From the NCBI GenBank assembly GCA_963514095.1, contig OY741270.1, forward strand, positions 20,237,156-20,301,155: a DNA stretch of 64,000 bases, read 5' to 3'. Numbering within the stretch: position 1 is the first letter of the stretch; each line of letters begins with the position of its first letter. This stretch comes from Eutrigla gurnardus. Taxonomy: Eukaryota; Chordata; Actinopteri; Perciformes; Triglidae. The notes below the pieces were generated by a model that saw only the letters and a list, made by a program, of their open reading frames with translations, did no database searches and had not been told where the DNA came from. Shown here in pieces: positions 56,312 to 64,000 of the stretch. Position numbers and translations under genes: made by a program.

Positions 56312-59300
56312 CTGTAGACACATGGCGGACTCTGTGTGGTGGACCCCCTCCATAAAGATGAAGATAGAAACAGCTCATTTGAACGTAACGAAAACACAAT
56401 TCTTAGTTCTGGTTTTGATCATCATATACCGTGGGCCTTAACAGTGAAAATGTTTTTCATGGATTAGGAATTTGACACTTTTCTTTAAGTCTTTATTTTC
56501 TCAAATCTGAACAAAGTTGCTTCAATGAGTTTTGTGAAACTTGCGTTTTATTGCCCTTTAAAATGCTCTCAGTAAGGCTTGCAGCTCAAACTTCTGAGTA
56601 TGCATCTTTCCCCGTGGCTCTCTCATGTTCCTTCCAGACAGCTCTAACACATTGGCTGGTACGTAGGTAGGTGTTTACTCCTCAAAAAAAAACCTCTCAC
56701 CTCCCCCACAAACACATTAAATATGGAATCATAAATTGAAAGTGGACTTGTGTTGACTCCTTATGCAACCAGACTGTCAAGATGTGATGATTTCAAACAA
56801 AATGTTTCTCAGTTCTGTGTAGGAGGCAGAGGGCATCAACAACAGCTTTCGCCAGACTGAAACTCATGTTTGGAGAACTGTTTTTCTCTCTCTCTCTTAT
56901 GAGACATAAGACACACAGTGAAGTCTTGCCGGAGAGATTCTACATTCTCTTTAGTCTTACAGCTCATGAAATACTTTTGAGTCAATCTTCTGTCTGGGCT
57001 CATCTCAAAGTGGAAACAAAATACCAGCAAAATGACCTATGTTTATGTTTTTTTTCTGACAAGCAACCTCTTGCAGTAGTCTGAGTAATTACTGTCCTCT
57101 CATTCTTTACGGGATTGTTAAAGTTGAGTTAAAATGAAAAATACCATTTTAAGACTTATATTGTGTGCATGCATATTGTGCATCTATTTAACAATAAATG
57201 CAGAAAAAAATCATTCATATAAAAAGCTATAATTTTCTTCCTGGAAAACAAAATGTGACGTAGCTAGTTCCAACAAATTTTGATCAATATTATGACATTC
57301 CATCGATTAATTTGCAAATTCGGCAGAGCCAAGAAGGTCGTGAACAATCCTGAACGATCAAAACGAATTCCTCCCAACGTTATGCCCCGCCTATCCTGTC
57401 TCACTCGGAAAATATGTCACGTTACGGAAGCTGGACACTCTTGAAATGCCGTTTCAGCTCGACCTCGAACGGCGTCTGCCACCTCTGCAATCAGACGACA
57501 AATCTGATTAGCTAGCTGGTCGTAGGGGAAAAAGTCGGAATGATTTGTATGTCTCACTGACTTTGACACGGGAGATTTCTGTTTGTTTGTTTTTTTATTG
57601 AAGTCACCTTCAAAAAGTTGGGAGCAAACAGAGCATCTCTTTGAGAGATGTGCAAAGGTTAGGAAATGTTGCATTGCATTGTTTATGCATTTCGGTAGCT
57701 TGACTGTTTGTGGAGTTTATTCCTTGTTTGCACCATTACTTTGCATACTGTATGCACTCGTGTATCTACATCGTTCCTCTCCTTCTCCGGTCCGTGTATC
57801 AGTAGGCTAGGCACGGCCGTAATTAAATGTGTATACTGCTATTTTCCTCCAGCCCCGTGAGAACACCGTTGGCTTCCTTCCCTCTTGCCTATACAAGCAT
57901 CTTTTTGTAGACCCTTCGCTTGTTTCTTTCCCAGTTATCTCTGCCTCGGCCAAACAGTGGTCCTCTTAACCTCCCTTTTATTGCGCCGAAGCCCTTATCT
58001 AAAACACCTTGCCTTTTGCCGTGTTGGCACTTTTACAGGACACAAAGAAATGGGCTCTTGGTTGAGGACCCTGTCGCCCATGCTCTCAAATCATATTTAT
58101 TTTATTTTGGAGGAATCGGACATTGGCCCCATGCATTCTGGTTCCTCATGAGACGCATTCCTACCAGAGAGGAGGACTAGAGACGTATTGATTTCAGCGA
58201 CCATTAAAGTAAGATTTCATGCGATAAACGATTTCATATGGCATTAAATTGTGCTCAACGACAGTTTCATGAGAGTTTTCTTACTTTTAGACTCGTCAGC
58301 TAGTCTCAGTTCAAACGTACCATAAAACCATTTAACCATTTAAACACAACGACCTTATTCAGCCTACAACAACTGAAATAAAACTACTGGGTAATTCATC
58401 CTCAACCCCCTACCAGCATGTTACCCTCAACAAGTTGTAAAGCTAAGCTTGGGTGGAGGTTAACATCATTCACCCGCAGAAATACTAGCGGGTCAAAGTG
58501 TGCTACTGCTGACTAGCAGCGTTTAATTGACTAATGCACATCTATACGATCCAATCATTTCTAGGAGACGGAGCTGCAAAACCTCTTTATTCTCTGTGTT
58601 GCTATTGCGATGTCTTATAAACGGCTGCCCACCGTCCCTCCTTTACTTGAGTGGTCAGAGGATCACAGACATCTAATTATGGCAAATAATGTCCTTTAAA
58701 AAAAAAAAAAAAACAAGGACGCAAAAGCAATAAATGCTGTGTCCTCAAAAAACGGGCCACATGCCCTCCGTCTGTTAGTCTCTCTTGAAATTGTCTCTTC
58801 TCTCTTATGCCTCTAACTTGATCTCTCTCTCTCTCTCCCTCCCTGGCTTGCTCTCTCTCATCTGAAATGGGACCTGAAATGACCAGCACACGTTCCCACT
58901 GGGGGGCTTAGACTGATTCATGTGGGAGCTGCTGCAGAGCTCCGCATTTCTTGTCTTAATATGTCCAGGCAGATGAAAGGGGGAACAGAGCAAACTGATG
59001 GCACAGACCAGTGCTGCATTTTCATTCCTTTGAAATCGGAGTGTGATGCCAGGATTCACCAGGGGGTCTTACAAAGCCAAGGCAATAATGAAGAGAAGTG
59101 GAGGGTAACAGGGGAGGGAGGAGGTGTGTAGTTGCAGATTGGTGAGCGAGAGGGGGAAATAGGGAAAATGAGACGGATGAATGAAAAAATAAATAAAAGC
59201 CGTAACTCACAGGAATAGTCTATGTGAAAATCCTTTTAAATGCCTTGATTTATATGACAGCCCCGGGAAAAAAAGATCTCGGGGACATTATGAAATGACA

Positions 59301-59494
59301 GTAAAGGAAACCGTTTTTGTCACTTGACATAATTATGCATGAATACATTTGAATTAAACATCAATTCAAAAGCTGCTGGATGCAGTAAATCATCTTTATG
59401 TTAACTTGTTGACTGGTGAGTCCAACTATTTGCAACACTCGAAAGCCATAAATCATTTAAAACCCACCTTTATCAGTCCTCCCCACCCACCCGC

Positions 59495-59575
<81 letters not shown>
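59495..59575. repeat. (ATT)27 trinucleotide microsatellite
   Basis: There are 81 bases of uninterrupted ATT/TAT repeat. The polyisoleucine open frame is an artefact. Confidence 0.96.
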
Positions 59576-60254
59576 GTTATTGGAAGCCCTATTTGAAGTA
59601 AACTTGAAACATTTTATCTCCTGCTTGCTCATAAAATGAGACTTAGCATTTATTTACTGGGCTCTGATTCCACAGCAAGTTAGACAGAGATACTTTACGC
59701 ATGACACAAGACCAACTAGGGAATAAGATGACAAGTCACATTTCACAGTTAACTCAATAAATATGTTTGGGCTTTGTTTTCCTTTTCTGGCTGTTAAATC
59801 AAGACAAATAAAGAACATACGCCATCACGCTTTTCGATCATGTGTTCCTGCCTCTGATTGAAGTCATAAACCATGTAGAGAAAACACGTCATTAAAAAGC
59901 TAGTTACATCCTGTTACACATGTAGGTTAACCTGCATGGGATGAAATATCATCACAAAGTCAAAAGAATGTATTTAAAAAGCAGATTTAATAAAAAAAAA
60001 TTGAAAAAAAAATGAAAATGTTTAATAAAGGTCCAAGATTTCATTGCAATTAGGCTGCTGTCTTTAATATTAAAGACTAAAGATTATGTTTCCTATGATA
60101 TAATGCTCGAATGCAGATTCTCTAAATTTCTTGTTTTTTTTTTGTTTGTTTTTTTGGGGGGGGTGGGATCATGTAGGGTAGATTTATTACAATGTCTGAT
60201 TTGACAAACTAACCACTAGAACTGATGAGATCAGGAAATATATCTGCAATAATT

Positions 60255-60470
60255 GTGGTTATTGATCAGTCTTTTCAAGCAGAAATGCCCCAAAAAATCT
60301 GATTGCAGCTTCTCAGATGTGAAGATTTGTTGCTTTTCTCTGATCATCATTACTTGGACTGTTTTTTTTTTACTCTCCAACACTTTAATGGAAATGCATC
60401 ACTATTTTCTGATAGTTTACAGATAAACGAGTAATAGATTGAGATCATAATCTGCAGTTTAATTAATCAC
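60255..60470 (+). repeat. dispersed repeat family C, copy 3
   Basis: Contains 'cttttcaagcagaaatgcc', 'gcagcttctcagatgtgaag', 'atttgttgcttttct', 'ctattttctgatagtttac' and an ending like 'agataaacgagtaatagatt'. This copy retains the right-hand part missing from the other two. It abuts the small inverted-repeat element that follows. Confidence 0.65.
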
Positions 60471-60474
60471 TTGC

Positions 60475-60622
60475 AGCCAAAGCTGGGCAATATGGTCAAA
60501 ACCACCATGCTATAGATTATTTCACAATATCTCAATATAGCATGTATTCCGGTACTTAATACAATATCTTGATATATGATTTCATCATGATATGAATTAT
60601 TGAAGTATTGCTCAGTCCTTCC
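60475..60622. mobile_element. small TIR element of the 'gctgggcaatatgg' type
   Basis: The left end 'agctgggcaatatgg' is matched imperfectly (about 10 of 13) by the inverted right end 'gtattgctcagtc'. The interior is AT-rich with 'caatatctc' and 'gatatatgat' words, as in common fish MITEs beginning with GGGCTGGGCGATAT. No target duplication is clear. A partial relative occurs near 54010. Confidence 0.5.
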
Positions 60623-61443
60623 GACTATGTCAATGTAAGACATAACATAATAGACCGAAATTAAAAGTTTGCTCTCGATTCTCCTCATCTTGATCAGAGA
60701 CTTTCAGCTTTCAAACTATTACCAAATAAAGTCACTTGAAAATGTAACGGCTAGATTTCAGTTAAGAGACACAGTCATCATTTTTCAAACTGCTGATCAA
60801 AGAAAAACCTACACATCTAATCCCGTTTTGCAGAGTAACTTAGTTAATGTTGTCTCAGTTTGTTTACTACCTAGTCTGCCCTCGGCTCGCCTGAAGATCT
60901 CAGCCCTCAGTGTTTTGCTTCACCTTCCTGTCCAGCATCACAAATGCTGCCAGTTGATGTTTATCCCACTGCTTTAGCGGTATCCCGCAGAGACAACTCA
61001 GGGCAGAAAACACATCCTATTAAACACTGTTGAGTGCACAATGACCTTATGAGGACAGCAGCGCTTTGATTCTCCTCCTAGGGATTTGGTTTTTGGTAAA
61101 CACATAAACCTCGCATTAACCTTTTCTACTCTTCGAACACGTTGACAGAGAAAAAAAACCCAATACATTGAAATATGAAAAAAGCACACCTCACAAACCT
61201 GGATAAATGTGTAGACGTCGCTGTTGCTGCAGTGTTCCTGCAAACAGCTCTATATAAAAACCCTTTGCACTGCAGCAGAACACGTCAAATGACCACACAG
61301 TTCAGGCTTTGTAATATCTATAGTGAAATTCATTGAGACAAAGTCACTACATAAAATTGACCGCACAAGAAGATCAATAAAGGCAATTGTTCACAGCAGC
61401 TGTGGATGCTTCAGAGGGCGAGAGACACAGAGGCAGAGAGAGA

Positions 61444-61464
61444 GGGGGGGGGGGGGGGGGGGGG
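61444..61464. repeat. G21 homopolymer
   Basis: A run of 21 guanines after a GAGAGAGA stretch. Its length is probably approximate. Confidence 0.9.
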
Positions 61465-61696
61465 ATTGTTAGTGTGTCAGAGGTTTTCTCACTCACCCTG
61501 TCTTGCCACCATCTGTCCTGAGGACTGGCATCAATGAGTGTACAGACGGGCACTCGCTAATAAGCTCAAACAGGCAGCAGTGAAAGAAGCCACATGAGGA
61601 CATCCTTCGACATGCTCACCATCATCATTACTCAGGGAGTTCAAATAAGGCCAGAGACAACTGGAGACGCAAACTTGTCTAAAGACTTGCCAGTAA

Positions 61697-61730
61697 CACC
61701 CCCCTCCTCCCTCCCCCCTCCCCTCCCCAG
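61697..61730 (-). other. G-quadruplex motif on the minus strand
   Basis: The + strand has at least five runs of 3-6 cytosines separated by one to four bases (CCCCCC, CCC, CCCCCC, CCCC, CCCC). The minus strand therefore fits an intramolecular G-quadruplex pattern. Confidence 0.65.
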
Positions 61731-62054
61731 AACTACTGAGAGAATCAGATAAGGTTTCGTGAATGAGTCGGCAAATATTTGTGGATTCCATGAGTAAATA
61801 AGAAGTGAAGGTGGCGTCACATGTAGGTTAATCCAACGGATTCTCACCTTTATTTCTCTTTATCTCTAAAGCCTTTTCTCTCTCACAAGAATTAAACATT
61901 ATTTGCACACCGGATTTAATCGCAGTACCAGGACCAGGCGTGCTGGCTCAGTTGTGCCACTTGCAGGCAATAAAGTGAATTTTAAAGCAGGTGTTGCAGT
62001 ATGCAGTGTTTATTCACAACAGTCAGTGTAGAGGCTGTACAGACAGATTAGCTG

Positions 62055-62282
62055 AGTTAGCATGCGATGTGTGCTTCTAGTCATCCCAAATTCCTACACA
62101 TTCTCTCTCCCAACTCGTCACATACCGATGTTTGGTCAGTGGCCCAAAGCTTCCAACCACGGTGCTCTAGGTGTCCCTCTAGTGGCCGTTTTTGGACGTG
62201 CACAGGGGTGGCACGTTACATGCGTAGCAAATTTCATCCTTCCCAGGAACAGAATCCCGTAGGTTTAGGAAAAACAACGTGA
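62055..62282 (+). repeat. probable dispersed repeat
   Basis: The phrases 'gtcagtggcccaaagcttcc', 'gtccctctagtggcc' and 'gcaggggtggcacgttaca' read like an interspersed repeat I associate with perciform genomes, but I cannot name it. It includes a CTCF-like word on the minus strand (GGCCACTAGAGGGAC). Overlapping chance frames of 66 and 71 codons are not genes. Confidence 0.4.
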
Positions 62283-62320
62283 CTGACTGACGACTGCAGG
62301 ACTAGCGAGTGACAAACGGA

Positions 62321-62355
62321 ATCACGTGACTAGCAAGTCACACGAGTCACGTGAC
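62321..62355. promoter_or_regulatory. pair of CACGTG E-boxes, one a full GTCACGTGAC palindrome
   Basis: ATCACGTGAC lies at 62321-62330 and the perfect palindrome GTCACGTGAC at 62346-62355. They sit in a stretch with many GACTAAC/GACTGAC words. The palindrome equals the MiT/TFE (CLEAR) consensus. No gene start lies nearby, so function is unproven. Confidence 0.4.
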
Positions 62356-64000
62356 TAATGTCACTGTTGACTTGTGACTAACGACTGACGTGACAAAATG
62401 TCACTGTTGTTCTTTTCGTTTCACGCTGGACATGAGCGGAATGTCTCCTGGATGAAAATCCTCTCGTGTTTGACCCCTCCACTCCACCACAGCAGATCTG
62501 GTGTCAGTGTTTCCTTGAGATCTGGCTTAGACAGAGTGTTGTTTAGTTTCACACCAGACAGGCAGACAGTTTAACTGTTTTTATTCCTAACATCCTAACA
62601 TCGAGACATCGTAATGGTTTGATGTTCCTACATCAGCATCACTTTTGACAATTTAAAAAAACATCTTGCCTTTCTCCTTATTTCAGACTACAATGGGTGG
62701 TTTCATGACGCCATTTATAGATTTACTTTCAAAATACTCTTTCTTCAAATGCCTCTGAATATTTGCTCAGTTTAACAGCATCACATGCTGCTGCTTGTCA
62801 TCGGGGTCTTAAGAGCTTGTGCTTGTTGATCCATCGGAGAAAGAAAAACGTCCAGACTAAGATGCTACTTTGAATCGACTCTCGAGTGATGTGACTTGCA
62901 AGATGAAACGGATTATTATAACATGTTGGTCCACTCCTCATTGGCTCGCCCGTTGCTGAGATACAAACAGCCCGCAGGGCAGGCAACGGCAGTTCATTCA
63001 AGTTGAGTGTGAACACTAGTGCTCTTTGATTTAGACGAGGTTGTGGAAGGTGAAGCGAGGGATGGGGAAGAGGTAGATTTTTATCCTCTATTCTCTTCGG
63101 TCCAAGGAGAGAGATATCAGTGACTTGAAAGCAAAGGAGCTTGCACTGAAACGTATCATAAATCTGTTTTGTGGGTTAGCCTTTATGATATCCCATCACT
63201 TGTGGTTTCTGGAGCCCCGCCAGACCAATAGGCATGCAGCAGGAAAAAAGGGGGTGTTTTCCCAGATCTGCATTGTCCTCAGATGAACCTGAATCTGCTG
63301 CCAAGAATCCAGCAACGTTTTCAGGAGGTATAGCAGGTTAGAAGACACCTCCGGTGTTCAGCCGCAACAAAAGATTCCTCAAGGCAAATTTAGGCACAGC
63401 AGGTGAGCTTTTCTTTTCCTCCTCAAAAGACTTTGGGAATTTTTTTTTTTTTTCTTTATTTCCCCTCTGAGAAAATAAAGAGAGTTTCGGTAATAGTGTT
63501 AATACAGTTCCAATGTTGGCAAAGAAGGAGGGGTGAGGACAGGGGGGGGGGAAACTGAACTGAAGGACACAAGAAAAACCCCGACAGATCAGTTAAAATG
63601 TCTACCGACGAGGAGAATGAGGAATCATGAGTCAGCTGTTGGGCTAACTGCAGCCACAACAGTCATCTTTCTGTCTCACAGAGCGAATGAGCTGCCTCCA
63701 TACAGAAGCAGTCTGTCGTCACATGCAGCACACAGTCCTAGTGAGGCACACTGCGAGCCAGGGTCCCCATTTCATGGTGCGTGACAGATGTTCATATAAT
63801 GTGTCGCACAAGCTTGAACAACATTTGCTGCGCATGTTCGTAACGATGGCAATAACACAAGTTGTGGTAACACTTATAATAATATTCATGGAGATGAATG
63901 TGTTAATAGGCTATAAAAGGAAAGACATTAGATTAAAATGTGCTTAACAATTTCCCAGAGCCCAATTTTACATTTAAAATAGCTTTTGTTCAACCCAAAA

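Larger units (their letters stand above)
56320..64000. other. gene-free region, distal part
   Basis: No gene is recognised; the open frames are short and lack domains. The segment holds the long ATT tract, family C copy 3, a small TIR element, a G21 run, a C-rich run, a dispersed repeat near 62060-62280 and a cluster of CACGTG words, each listed separately. A block at about 57410-57600 looks compositionally distinct, but I cannot assign it. Confidence 0.5.

Noticed and set aside
61935..61975. tRNA-like A-box phrase (TGGCTCAGTTGTG)
   Set aside because: No B-box, acceptor stem or T-loop follows at the right distance.

Overview
The window looks like vertebrate nuclear DNA, most likely from a percomorph-type teleost fish. 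The evidence is one intronless GPCR gene, one gene split by many GT-AG introns, long microsatellites, and several dispersed repeats whose wording I recognise as typical of spiny-rayed fish genomes. I see no prokaryotic or viral gene organisation and no RNA gene. Species cannot be named from the sequence.

Two protein-coding genes can be supported, both on the + strand. The first is a single-exon serotonin receptor at 4496-5656 (386 aa), best matched to the 5-HT1D subtype (htr1d). It has a uORF-bearing leader that probably begins at a splice acceptor near 3747 and a poly(A) signal at 5888. The second is ppp2r5c, the B56-gamma regulatory subunit of protein phosphatase 2A, whose coding exons run from 20786 to 37904. 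All exon junctions keep the reading frame. It has two alternative 5' ends. A long form (about 574 aa) starts in three small exons at 20786-21932. A short form (about 525 aa) starts at 25552 behind a CCAAT-containing promoter. Both splice into the same exon at 30775. A 117-bp in-frame cassette (36544-36660) probably produces the gamma-3-like and gamma-1-like C-terminal forms. The 3' UTR probably ends near 39.75 kb.

Layout: 1-3.7 kb intergenic with one dispersed repeat; 3.75-5.9 kb htr1d; 5.9-20.8 kb intergenic with a (GT)70 tract, a CA/G-quadruplex block and dispersed repeats; 20.8-39.75 kb ppp2r5c; 39.8-64 kb a gene-free stretch of about 24 kb with microsatellites, homopolymers, three copies of one dispersed repeat family and a complete hAT-type element with an 8-bp target duplication.

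The two genes have no evident functional link. One is a Gi/o-coupled serotonin receptor at the plasma membrane. The other is a substrate-selecting subunit of PP2A in cytoplasm and nucleus. The most notable non-genic structure is a 637-bp terminal-inverted-repeat element (36921-37557) flanked by TA, in the last ppp2r5c intron. I found no new multi-gene system.
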